Shown here one piece after another: positions 28,631 to 36,682 of a DNA stretch of 64,000 bases (position 1 is its first letter; the number at the start of each line of letters is the position of its first letter). The notes under the pieces were generated by a model that saw only the letters and a list, made by a program, of their open reading frames with translations, made no database searches and had not been told where the DNA came from. The position numbers were made by a program, and so were the translations under genes. Source of the DNA: Hydrogenovibrio thermophilus (GTDB lineage Bacteria; Pseudomonadota; Gammaproteobacteria; Thiomicrospirales; Thiomicrospiraceae); the NCBI RefSeq assembly GCF_004028275.1, contig NZ_CP035033.1, positions 868,001 through 932,000 of the forward strand, given 5' to 3'.

Positions 28631-29398
28631 ATGAGCTTTGAATTAATTTTGGTGATTATCACCGCCATCACCGGGGTAATCGTGTATGTGGACCGCGTGG
28701 TTTGGAAGCCGAAACGTGACCGATCCGTGACCACAGAAAAAGAGCCGGTGTTGGTCGAGTATTCGCGCTCATTGTTTCCGGTTTTCTTGATTGTCCTGGT
28801 ATTGCGATCCTTTGTGGTGGAACCTTTCCGAATTCCGTCCGGTTCCATGTATCCAACATTGGAAATCGGTGACTTTATTGTCGTGAACAAGTTTGCTTAT
28901 GGCGTGAAACTGCCAGTCACTCAGACGAAGATTCTACCGGTAGGTGAACCGGAAAGAGGCGATGTTGTGGTCTTTAAATATCCGAAAGATCCGGATGTGG
29001 ATTACATCAAACGCGTCATCGGGTTGCCGGGAGATGAAATCGCTTACTATGGTAAGACGCTGTATATCAATGGCAATCCGGTCAAGCAAAAGCTACTGGG
29101 CGAATATGAAGGTACGGCATCCGGTAAGGTGATGGATGGCGCGTCTCTGTTGGAAGAGTTTTTGGAAGAACATTCGCATGACATTCTGTTGGATCCGGAA
29201 AAAAGCAGTCAGGATATGAATACGGTCGTGGTGCCGGAAGGTCATTATTTCATGATGGGGGATAACCGTGATCACAGTAATGACAGTCGCTTTTGGGGCT
29301 TTGTCCCGGAGAAAAACTTAAAAGGCAAGGCGTTTGCGATTTGGATGAACTGGGATGATGGCGTCCATTTCGATCGCATTGGCAAGGGAATTGAGTAA
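28631..29398 (+). CDS. lepB: signal peptidase I
   Basis: Inner-membrane protease that removes signal peptides from secreted proteins. The 255-residue product has an N-terminal span (1-20), a second hydrophobic span (about 47-63), the catalytic serine Ser72 in PSGSMYPTL and the general base Lys127 in YIKRVIGLPGD. The downstream box GDNRDHSNDSRFWG is intact. It is encoded 12 bp after lepA. Confidence 0.96.
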   Translation: MSFELILVIITAITGVIVYVDRVVWKPKRDRSVTTEKEPVLVEYSRSLFPVFLIVLVLRSFVVEPFRIPSGSMYPTLEIGDFIVVNKFAYGVKLPVTQTKILPVGEPERGDVVVFKYPKDPDVDYIKRVIGLPGDEIAYYGKTLYINGNPVKQKLLGEYEGTASGKVMDGASLLEEFLEEHSHDILLDPEKSSQDMNTVVVPEGHYFMMGDNRDHSNDSRFWGFVPEKNLKGKAFAIWMNWDDGVHFDRIGKGIE

Positions 29399-29399
29399 G

Positions 29400-30098
29400 A
29401 TGTCAGAAGTTGAAAAGCGTGCTAAGTTAGAGCGACTTTCAAAACGGCTGGGTTACCAATACCAAAACCTTGATTTCCTGCAGCGTGCGCTGACGCATCG
29501 CAGCATGGGCGCTAAAAACAATGAACGATTGGAGTTTCTGGGGGACAGTCTTGTTAACTTCATTATCGCCGATGCCCTGTTTCATCAGTTTCATAAAATT
29601 TCCGAAGGGGACTTGAGTCGTATTCGAGCCTTTCTGGTCAAGGGCGAAACGCTGGCCAAGATCGGAAAGGAATATCAGTTGTCGGACTACCTGATGCTCG
29701 GACCGGGGGAGTTGAAAAGCGGCGGTTATCGTCGTGAATCGATTATCGCCGATGCGGTCGAAGCGATTATCGCTTCCGTTTATGAAGACGGCGGCTTGGA
29801 AGCCTGTCGTGATTTCGTCTTGCGACTGTACCATAAGCGCTTGAAAGAGCTGGACCCTTCCAAGGTTGGCAAAGACCCGAAAACCCGCTTGCAGGAATTT
29901 TTACAATCCAACCATGAGCAGTTGCCGGAATACAGCGTGATTACCGTTAACGGACCGGCTCACGCTCAAGAATTTACAGTTTCTTGTTATGTAGCCAAAC
30001 TGAATCGTAAGTTTGAGGCGACGGCCACCAATCGTCGTAAAGCGGAGCAAATTGCGGCCGAAGAGGCGCTCGACATTCTGGAGAATGCCAATGACTGA
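29400..30098 (+). CDS. rnc: ribonuclease III
   Basis: Double-strand RNA endonuclease for rRNA processing and mRNA decay. The 232-residue product has the catalytic signature NERLEFLGDS, a second acidic block (ADAVEAIIASVYEDGG), and a C-terminal double-strand RNA binding domain (about 155-228). The ATG at 29400 is one base beyond the lepB stop. An open frame extends 45 bp further up inside lepB but has no ribosome site. It overlaps era by 8 bp. Confidence 0.96.
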   Translation: MSEVEKRAKLERLSKRLGYQYQNLDFLQRALTHRSMGAKNNERLEFLGDSLVNFIIADALFHQFHKISEGDLSRIRAFLVKGETLAKIGKEYQLSDYLMLGPGELKSGGYRRESIIADAVEAIIASVYEDGGLEACRDFVLRLYHKRLKELDPSKVGKDPKTRLQEFLQSNHEQLPEYSVITVNGPAHAQEFTVSCYVAKLNRKFEATATNRRKAEQIAAEEALDILENAND

Positions 30099-31023
30099 CC
30101 ACACTTCTGAAATGGATGCCACAACCGACTATCAAGCGGGGTTTGTGGCCGTTATCGGTCGCCCGAATGTGGGCAAATCCACGATTATGAACAGTTTGAT
30201 CGGGCAAAAGCTCAGCATCACGTCACCAAAGCCGCAGACCACGCGTCACCGTATTCACGGTATTTTAACGACCGACCGCTTTCAAGTCGTGTTCGTCGAT
30301 ACGCCGGGGATGCATTTGGGCGGACAAAAATCGATCAATCGTTACATGAATCGTGCGGCCAACAGTGCCTTTGGCGATGTCGATTTGGTGTTGTTTGTGG
30401 TGGAGGCGGGCCGCTGGACCAAAGAGGACCAGGCCGTGGCCGATAAATGCCGCAATTTGGATGTGCCCGTTGTGATTCTGGTCAATAAGGTCGATAAGTT
30501 CAAAGACAAAACGGAACTGTTTCCGTTTTTACAAAAAGTTGGCGATCAAGTGGCGTTTGAAGCCTTGATTCCGATTTCGGCCTATACCAAGTCGGGCTTT
30601 GAACAGGTGCAGGCCGAAATTTTGAAACATTTGCCGCAGCAGGACGCGATTTTCCCGGAAGATTACATTACCGATCGTTCAACCCGTTTCCTGGCCGCGG
30701 AAATCGTGCGGGAAAAACTGATGCGTGCCCTAGGGGATGAAGTCCCTTATGGTGCCACGGTGGAAATTGAACAATTTGCGTTTAATGAAGAAGAGGGGCG
30801 TTGGCATATCAACGCCTTGATTCTGGTCGAGCGCCCGGGGCAAAAACAGATCGTAATCGGTAAGAAAGGCGAGCAAATCAAGCAGATGGGGATTCAGGCA
30901 CGTAAGGACTTAATGCATTTGCTGGACAGTCGTGTGCATCTGGAGTTGTGGGTCAAGGTCAAGGAAAACTGGTCGGACGACGACCGGGCGCTGGCCAGTT
31001 TGGGCTATACCGAAAACCCTTGA
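30091..31023 (+). CDS. era: GTPase Era
   Basis: Ribosome-assembly GTPase binding the 3' end of 16S rRNA. The 310-residue product has G1 GRPNVGKST, G3 DTPGMH, G4 NKVDK and a C-terminal KH domain with GKKGEQIKQMGIQAR. The start at 30091 (GGAG 8-12 bases upstream) overlaps the rnc end by 8 bp, a common coupling for this pair. Confidence 0.96.
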   Translation: MTDHTSEMDATTDYQAGFVAVIGRPNVGKSTIMNSLIGQKLSITSPKPQTTRHRIHGILTTDRFQVVFVDTPGMHLGGQKSINRYMNRAANSAFGDVDLVLFVVEAGRWTKEDQAVADKCRNLDVPVVILVNKVDKFKDKTELFPFLQKVGDQVAFEALIPISAYTKSGFEQVQAEILKHLPQQDAIFPEDYITDRSTRFLAAEIVREKLMRALGDEVPYGATVEIEQFAFNEEEGRWHINALILVERPGQKQIVIGKKGEQIKQMGIQARKDLMHLLDSRVHLELWVKVKENWSDDDRALASLGYTENP

Positions 31024-31081
31024 GAGAGCTCGTCGGCGACCGATGGTTTCCTTATAAATCGCGGGTGTTTTGGAGGCGTGT

Positions 31082-31819
31082 TTGGCAAAAGACATCGAAC
31101 AATTGGCGTTCGTTTTACATCGTCGGCCTTATCGTGAAACCAGTTTGTTGGTGACCTTCTTTACACCGGACTATGGCAAACAGAATGCCATCATCAAAGG
31201 TGTCCGCAGCGGCAGTAAATCCGCACAAGCCAAACAAGCCTGGTTACAACCGTTTCAGGGGGTAACCATCGGCTGGCGCGAACGGGCGCATCGCACCTCG
31301 GACTTGGTATCGTTACGTCAACTGGAAGCCAGTCGTGTCCGTTTTCCGTTGATGGGCGAGAGTAATCTTTGCGGACTTTACGTCAATGAATTGTTGTATC
31401 GTTTGCTTTATCCCGGGCTGGAATCCGAAACGTTATTTCAGGCGTATCAACAGACCTTGTATGACTTGGCCCGTGCGGAAGAACGTTTTCACCAGGCCTG
31501 GGTGTTACGGCAGTTCGAGTTTGAACTGTTATCCGAACTCGGCGTGGCCTTTCAAGCCGAAACGGACCATTTTCATCGCCCGGTACGCGCGGGGGAAACC
31601 TATCTCTTTCATTTGGAACAAGGCTTGTTCCCCCGTTCCGAGTTGGCGGACCCGGAAGGCGCGCAAGGGGTCTGGGTGTCCGGAGACTGTTTGCTCAAGT
31701 TCGCACAACGCAGTTATTGTGAAACCTGCCTGAAAGACTGGAAGCGCTTGTTCCGTTATGTGCTTTCGGCCCATCTGGGAGACAAACCGATACAGACACG
31801 AGCCTTGTTTAAAGATTGA
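31082..31819 (+). CDS. recO: DNA repair protein RecO
   Basis: Recombination mediator that loads RecA with RecF and RecR. The 245-residue product starts with an OB fold ([20 protein letters not shown]) and has the helical C-terminal domain of the family. No ATG is available; TTG 31082, 5 bases after GGAGG, gives the expected N-terminus. A palindrome copy lies at 31492. Order era-recO-pdxJ is conserved. Confidence 0.92.
   Translation: MAKDIEQLAFVLHRRPYRETSLLVTFFTPDYGKQNAIIKGVRSGSKSAQAKQAWLQPFQGVTIGWRERAHRTSDLVSLRQLEASRVRFPLMGESNLCGLYVNELLYRLLYPGLESETLFQAYQQTLYDLARAEERFHQAWVLRQFEFELLSELGVAFQAETDHFHRPVRAGETYLFHLEQGLFPRSELADPEGAQGVWVSGDCLLKFAQRSYCETCLKDWKRLFRYVLSAHLGDKPIQTRALFKD
31492..31501. repeat. 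CCAGGCCTGG palindrome (in recO)
   Basis: Exact copy, read as Gln-Ala-Trp in RecO. Confidence 0.9.
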
Positions 31820-31824
31820 CCAGA

Positions 31825-31853
31825 CCTGCCGGAGGGCTTCGGCAGGCGTTTTT
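31825..31853 (+). terminator. Hairpin with T run between recO and pdxJ
   Basis: CCTGCCG/CGGCAGG around an 8-base loop, followed by TTTTT. It would end or attenuate transcription between recO and pdxJ, inside an otherwise tight gene string. Confidence 0.7.
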
Positions 31854-31875
31854 AATGATGATTGAAGGAATTGCT

Positions 31876-32622
31876 ATGAACCCGATTTATCTGGGATTGA
31901 ATATTGACCATGTCGCCACCATCCGTCAAGCGCGCGGAACGCGCTACCCGGATCCGGTCAAGGCCGCGCTGGATGCCGAAATGGCCGGTGCGGATAGCAT
32001 TACCCTGCATCTTCGAGAAGATCGGCGCCACATTCAGGATGCCGATGTCTATCGTTTGTCGGAATTGCGTCAGACCAAAGTCAATCTGGAAATGGCCGCG
32101 ACGCAGGAGATGTTGGAAATTGCATTGAAATGCCGCCCGGAGGACGTTTGCCTCGTACCGGAAAAACGCGAAGAATTGACCACGGAAGGCGGCTTGGATG
32201 TGGCGTCGCAAAAGCCTTGGCTAACGGATTATTGTGCGCAGCTGGCGGAAAATAAAACGCGCGTATCCTTATTCATTGATGCCGACGAAATGCAGATTCG
32301 AGCGGCCAAAGAAGTGGGGGCGCCGGTCATTGAACTGCACACCGGTACTTATGCCGAATTGACCGATCCAGTTGAGGTGGAAGCGGAATTGCAACGCATC
32401 CGTGAAGCGACCGATTTGGCGGTGTCCTTAGGTTTGACGGTGAATGCCGGTCATGGCCTGCATTATCATAACGTGCAGGCGATTGCCGGCATCAGGATGA
32501 TCGAAGAGCTCAACATTGGCCATGCAATCATCGCACAGTCGATTTATTCCGGCTTGCCAGCGGCGGTGTCCGAAATGAAGCGCTTGATGGTGGAAGCCCG
32601 TCAACAGGCGTACATGGCGTAA
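31876..32622 (+). CDS. pdxJ: pyridoxine 5'-phosphate synthase
   Basis: Condenses 1-deoxyxylulose 5-phosphate with amino-acetone phosphate in vitamin B6 synthesis. The 248-residue TIM barrel starts [20 protein letters not shown] and ends in the phosphate-binding loop [11 protein letters not shown]. The ATG at 31876 is preceded by AAGGAA. acpS follows, as in E. coli. Confidence 0.96.
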   Translation: MNPIYLGLNIDHVATIRQARGTRYPDPVKAALDAEMAGADSITLHLREDRRHIQDADVYRLSELRQTKVNLEMAATQEMLEIALKCRPEDVCLVPEKREELTTEGGLDVASQKPWLTDYCAQLAENKTRVSLFIDADEMQIRAAKEVGAPVIELHTGTYAELTDPVEVEAELQRIREATDLAVSLGLTVNAGHGLHYHNVQAIAGIRMIEELNIGHAIIAQSIYSGLPAAVSEMKRLMVEARQQAYMA

Positions 32623-32634
32623 GGCGGCCCCGAC

Positions 32635-33018
32635 GTGATTGTTGGTATTGGAACCGATATCGTTGAAATTCAGCGAATCGATCGTTTGTGGCAAAAGCGG
32701 GGCGATGCCTTTGCGACGCGTGTGCTGTCCGAAGTTGAAATGCTGGAACTTAAAGGACATGCGCAGCCGGAGAAGTTTCTGGCGAAGCGTTGGGCCGCGA
32801 AGGAAGCCATCGCAAAAGCATTGGGAACCGGCTTTACCCAAGGAGTGTCTTTTACCGAGATGACCATTGGGCATGCGGTGACGGGCCAGCCGGAAGTCGT
32901 GTTGGCTGGCGTCACGCGTGACGTCGCCCTGCGCCTGAATGTCGATAGCTGGTCCATTAGCCTCAGTGACGAAAATCACTATGCGGTCGCCTTCGTGGTG
33001 GCCGAAAAACATCTTTGA
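32635..33018 (+). CDS. acpS: holo-[acyl-carrier-protein] synthase
   Basis: Transfers phosphopantetheine from CoA to ACP. The 127-residue product has the signature GIGTDIVEIQRI and the second motif RWAAKEAIAKALGTG. The start is GTG 32635, since the protein begins MIVGIGTD as in the family. It lies 12 bp after pdxJ. Confidence 0.95.
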   Translation: MIVGIGTDIVEIQRIDRLWQKRGDAFATRVLSEVEMLELKGHAQPEKFLAKRWAAKEAIAKALGTGFTQGVSFTEMTIGHAVTGQPEVVLAGVTRDVALRLNVDSWSISLSDENHYAVAFVVAEKHL

Positions 33019-33131
33019 TTCCATTCGGAAAATAGCATTGCGGCCTTGGCGGTCGTCTCTGTGATAGAAAGTCTGAATTCCTCGTGATAAGTGCTTACAC
33101 TTTAACAGGTTATCCATTACAATTAACTTCC

Positions 33132-33641
33132 ATGAAGCCATTATCTTTTCAAACGCTTAAGCCGAGGCTTAGGCCAATTCACCAGGCCTGGTCGTTTTTG
33201 ATCCTGGCATTTATGCAACTGCCGGCATTCGCCAAAGCAGAGGAAACCCCGTCTTTGACCACTTCGCTGGAACCCAGCAGTTACATCGGTCAAATCATCC
33301 TGTCGTTGTTTTTCATTTTATTGATTATTTTTGCGGCCGCCTGGATGCTGAAGCGTTTCGGCAAAATCAACGGCGTGGCGGGCAACCAGATGAAAGTCTT
33401 GGGTGTCATGAGCTTGGGGCAACGTGAACGGGCGGTGTTATTGGAAGTGGGGAAAGAACAACTGCTGATTGGGGTGACGTCCAGCCGCGTGTCCTTGTTG
33501 CATAAGTTGGAAGAACCGATTGAAGTGGTCACGGAGAAGTCGGTTAACAATGCGTTTGCAAAACGCTTGCAGGAAGCGATTAATCAGCGGACGGCCACAC
33601 AGCCGTCGAAAGACTCTTCGAAAGGTGGCGCGGATGATTAA
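33132..33641 (+). CDS. fliO: flagellar biosynthesis protein FliO
   Basis: Small inner-membrane protein that helps assemble the FliPQR export gate. The 169-residue product has a basic leader with a signal-like segment ending AFAKA, then a membrane span (about 56-76) and a cytoplasmic FliO domain ([21 protein letters not shown]). It opens the flagellar block. fliL, fliM and fliN, which normally precede it, are absent here. The ribosome site before ATG 33132 is poor, so the start is tentative. Confidence 0.85.
   Translation: MKPLSFQTLKPRLRPIHQAWSFLILAFMQLPAFAKAEETPSLTTSLEPSSYIGQIILSLFFILLIIFAAAWMLKRFGKINGVAGNQMKVLGVMSLGQRERAVLLEVGKEQLLIGVTSSRVSLLHKLEEPIEVVTEKSVNNAFAKRLQEAINQRTATQPSKDSSKGGADD
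33182..33191. repeat. CCAGGCCTGG palindrome (in fliO)
   Basis: Exact copy, read as Gln-Ala-Trp near the FliO N-terminus. Confidence 0.9.
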
Positions 33642-34404
33642 GCGTTATGCACCTTATGTGCAATGGCTGTTGGGCAGCGCCTTGATGCTGTTGCCGCTGG
33701 TGGGTTGGACCGAACCGGGAATTCCGGCTTTTACCGTGGAAACCGACGCGCAAGGGAATCAGGATTACACCCTGACCATGCAGATTCTGCTGTTGATGAC
33801 GGGCTTGACGCTGTTGCCGGCGGCGCTGATTGCCATGACGTCTTTTTTGCGGATTATTGTGGTGTTGGCGTTATTACGACAGGCTCTGGGCACGCAAACG
33901 ACACCTTCCAGCCAGGTTTTGATTGGTTTGGCGCTGTTTCTCACGCTGTTTATTATGTCGCCGGTGCTGGATAAAATTTACGACACGGCGGTCAGCCCGT
34001 ATCTGGAAGAGCAAATTAAATTCAAGGAAGCGGTGGAAATCGGCGCGAAGCCGTTGCATCAATTTATGATTCAGCAAACCCGTGCCGACGATTTGGGCAT
34101 GTTTGCGGAAATGGCGGATGTGCAATTGACCGACCCGGAAACGGTCCCGTTTAAAATTTTGATTCCGGCCTATATGACCAGTGAATTGAAGACCGCATTC
34201 CAAATCGGGTTCATGATTTTTATACCGTTTTTGATCATCGATTTGGTGGTGGCGACCCTGTTGATGTCGATGGGGATGATGATGCTGTCGCCGATGATTA
34301 TTTCCTTGCCGTTCAAAATCATGCTGTTTGTGTTGATTGACGGTTGGGCGCTGATAATGGGGACTCTGGCGAACAGTTTCGTCGTTGCAGGAGGGAGTAT
34401 CTGA
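33634..34404 (+). CDS. fliP: flagellar export gate protein FliP
   Basis: Core subunit of the type III export gate in the inner membrane. The 256-residue product has a cleavable N-terminal signal (to about residue 25), the [20 protein letters not shown] segment and four membrane spans, ending in the [19 protein letters not shown] region. Its start overlaps fliO by 8 bp and its stop overlaps fliQ (TGATG). Confidence 0.96.
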   Translation: MIKRYAPYVQWLLGSALMLLPLVGWTEPGIPAFTVETDAQGNQDYTLTMQILLLMTGLTLLPAALIAMTSFLRIIVVLALLRQALGTQTTPSSQVLIGLALFLTLFIMSPVLDKIYDTAVSPYLEEQIKFKEAVEIGAKPLHQFMIQQTRADDLGMFAEMADVQLTDPETVPFKILIPAYMTSELKTAFQIGFMIFIPFLIIDLVVATLLMSMGMMMLSPMIISLPFKIMLFVLIDGWALIMGTLANSFVVAGGSI

Positions 34405-34673
34405 TGACACCGGAATTTGTCTTAACCATCGGTCAGAAAATGCTTGAGGTGGTGACCATGCTGGCTGCGCCGCTGTTGATTCCTGCCTTGTTGGTCGGTT
34501 TGCTGGTGGGGATGTTTCAGGCCGCCACTCAAATCAACGAAATGACCCTGAGTTTTATCCCGAAAGTCGCCATCGTCGGCGTGGTGTTGGTGATTGCCGG
34601 TCCCTGGATGTTGACGACCCTGATTTCCTTTTCACGTGAGTTGTTCGAAAACATTCCGGCCTTTATCGGTTAA
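34404..34673 (+). CDS. fliQ: flagellar export gate protein FliQ
   Basis: Two-span inner-membrane protein of 89 residues, one of the helical subunits of the export gate. The AATQINEMTLSFIPK motif between the spans is diagnostic. The ATG shares a base with the fliP stop, so translation is coupled. Confidence 0.95.
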   Translation: MTPEFVLTIGQKMLEVVTMLAAPLLIPALLVGLLVGMFQAATQINEMTLSFIPKVAIVGVVLVIAGPWMLTTLISFSRELFENIPAFIG

Positions 34674-34724
34674 GTCATACGGCCTTAGGGATGCCGCCGC
34701 CGTTCACTCCAATGGAATGTGCTG

Positions 34725-35501
34725 ATGAGCTTTAGTTACACCGAATTTTTGCAATTGATGGGCCTCTATTTTTGGCCGTTCGTGCGCATTTCCGGCATGC
34801 TACTGATGGTGCCGTTGCTCTCGGCTTCCTATGTGCCGGTCCGGGTGCGGCTGATATTGGCCGTTTTCATTACCTTAGGCGTGGCGCCTTCGCTGGACTT
34901 ACCGCCGCCGATTGATCCGTTTACCTGGCATGGGGTGCTGTTAATTGTGCAGCAACTGGGCATTGGTGTCGCCATTGGATTGATTTTCCTGGTTATTTTT
35001 CAGGCATTTGTTCTCGCCGGTCACTTGGCCTCGATGGCTATGGGCTTGGCGATGGCCAGTATGGTGGACCCCGCAACGGGCGTAAACACGCCGATTATCG
35101 GCCGTTATTTCACCATTGTCGTTACGTTGTTGTTTTTATTGATGAACGGGCATGTTTTGGTTTTTACCGCGGTGATGAACAGCTTCGAGATGTTGCCGAT
35201 CGGGCTACACTTCTTTACCCAAGACAGTTTGAAGTTGATTTACACCTTCGGGGGGCAAATGTTTGAATACGGGGTGGCTGTCGCTTTGCCACTGGTAACG
35301 GCGTTGCTGCTGGTCAATATTGCATTTGGTGTGGTTTCGAGAGCGGCGCCGGCCTTGAATATCTTTGCGGTTGGGTTTCCGGTGACGTTGTTGGCAGGGT
35401 TGATTATGTTGATTGTGACCACGCCGCTGTTGTTACCGAATATTCAGATACTGATGAATAATGCAATTGAAACGCTCTCTAAGCTGAGTTTGAATCAATA
35501 G
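34725..35501 (+). CDS. fliR: flagellar export gate protein FliR
   Basis: Multi-span gate protein of 258 residues, with FVRISGMLLMVPLLSASYVP near the start and MGLAMASMVDPATG in the middle. GTG 34719 two codons upstream is an alternative start. Follows fliQ after 51 bp. Confidence 0.94.
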   Translation: MSFSYTEFLQLMGLYFWPFVRISGMLLMVPLLSASYVPVRVRLILAVFITLGVAPSLDLPPPIDPFTWHGVLLIVQQLGIGVAIGLIFLVIFQAFVLAGHLASMAMGLAMASMVDPATGVNTPIIGRYFTIVVTLLFLLMNGHVLVFTAVMNSFEMLPIGLHFFTQDSLKLIYTFGGQMFEYGVAVALPLVTALLLVNIAFGVVSRAAPALNIFAVGFPVTLLAGLIMLIVTTPLLLPNIQILMNNAIETLSKLSLNQ

Positions 35502-35515
35502 GGTCATCGACGGGG

Positions 35516-35530
35516 AAGCTGAGACGGAAT
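35516..35530 (+). repeat. 15-base leader shared by flhB and flhA (copy 1)
   Basis: AAGCTGAGACGGAAT lies just before the flhB ATG at 35532. The identical 15 bases occur at 36668-36682, overlapping the flhA start codon. It includes the ribosome site in both. Confidence 0.8.
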
Positions 35531-35531
35531 T

Positions 35532-36668
35532 ATGGCTGAGAACGAAGACGGTACCGAAAAAACGGAAGAACCCTCCGAGAAAAAGCTTCGGGAAGCGAGG
35601 GAAAAGGGGCAGGTTCCCCGGTCTCGAGAGTTGGCAACCTTGCTGATGACACTGGGCGCCGCGCTGTTTTTGTATTTTTTCGGTGCCGGGATGGCGGAAG
35701 ATATCCAGACCATTTTCATCGAGGGGTTGAGTTTTGACCGTTCCCACGCTTATGACGTCCATATGCTGACGAACCGTATATTGGCGCTGGTGGAACAGGC
35801 CATTTTTATGGTGTTGCCCTTCTTGATGTTGATGGTGTTGATTGCGCTGGTTTCCGGCAGCTTATTGGGCGGTTGGAATTTCAGTTTGCAGGCGATGTCG
35901 CCGAAGATCAGTAAATTGAATCCGCTGTCGGGTCTGAAGCGGATGGTGTCGATGACGGCGTTGATGGAGTTGCTGAAAGCTCTGGGCAAGTTTGTCTTGG
36001 TGTCGGTCGTGGCGACCTATTTTCTGTGGTATTCCTATGAAGAAATTCTGAGCATCGGCGTGGAGCCGACCAAGATGGCGTTGGCGCATTCCGCCAAGTT
36101 GATTTTGGAAGCGTTTATTTTCGTGAGCCTGTCGTTGATCGTGATTGCAGCCATTGATGTTCCGTTTCAAGTGCACCAACACATTTCGCAATTGAAAATG
36201 ACCAAGCAGGAAGTGAAAGAGGAGTTCAAGCAGCAAGAGGGGAGCCCGGAAGTTAAGGCGCGCATTCGTCAGTTGCAACGCGAAATGTCGCAGAAACGCA
36301 TGATGCAAAAAGTGCCGGAGGCCGATGTGGTCATCACCAACCCGACGCATTTCGCCGTGGCCTTGCAATATGACCCCGATAGCATGGGGGAGCCGATGGT
36401 TTTGGCAATAGGCAGTGACTTCATGGCGGCTCAGATTAGAACCTTGGCGAAGGAGCATGATATTCCATTGGTAGAAGCCCCACCTTTGGCCCGTGCTTTG
36501 TACTATAATGCGGAAGTTGATCGACCGATTCCGTTTCAACTGTTCCGAGCGGTTGCGACGATTCTGGCGTATGTGTACCAGTTACGGGATGGCAAGAAAG
36601 CCAATAAGGTCGATTTCGAGAATTTACCGATACCGGAAGAGATGCAAACGGACGGGCCGAGCGAGTAA
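35532..36668 (+). CDS. flhB: flagellar export switch protein FlhB
   Basis: Inner-membrane protein that switches export from rod/hook to filament substrates. The 378-residue product begins with the typical EKTEEPSEKKLREAREKGQ stretch, has four spans (about 30-210), and carries the autocleavage motif NPTH at 270-273. A separate short gene for an FlhB C-terminal-like protein lies at 45435. Confidence 0.96.
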   Translation: MAENEDGTEKTEEPSEKKLREAREKGQVPRSRELATLLMTLGAALFLYFFGAGMAEDIQTIFIEGLSFDRSHAYDVHMLTNRILALVEQAIFMVLPFLMLMVLIALVSGSLLGGWNFSLQAMSPKISKLNPLSGLKRMVSMTALMELLKALGKFVLVSVVATYFLWYSYEEILSIGVEPTKMALAHSAKLILEAFIFVSLSLIVIAAIDVPFQVHQHISQLKMTKQEVKEEFKQQEGSPEVKARIRQLQREMSQKRMMQKVPEADVVITNPTHFAVALQYDPDSMGEPMVLAIGSDFMAAQIRTLAKEHDIPLVEAPPLARALYYNAEVDRPIPFQLFRAVATILAYVYQLRDGKKANKVDFENLPIPEEMQTDGPSE

Positions 36669-36682
36669 AGCTGAGACGGAAT
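36668..36682 (+). repeat. 15-base leader shared by flhB and flhA (copy 2)
   Basis: Second copy of AAGCTGAGACGGAAT. Here the last two bases are the first two of the flhA start codon. Confidence 0.8.
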
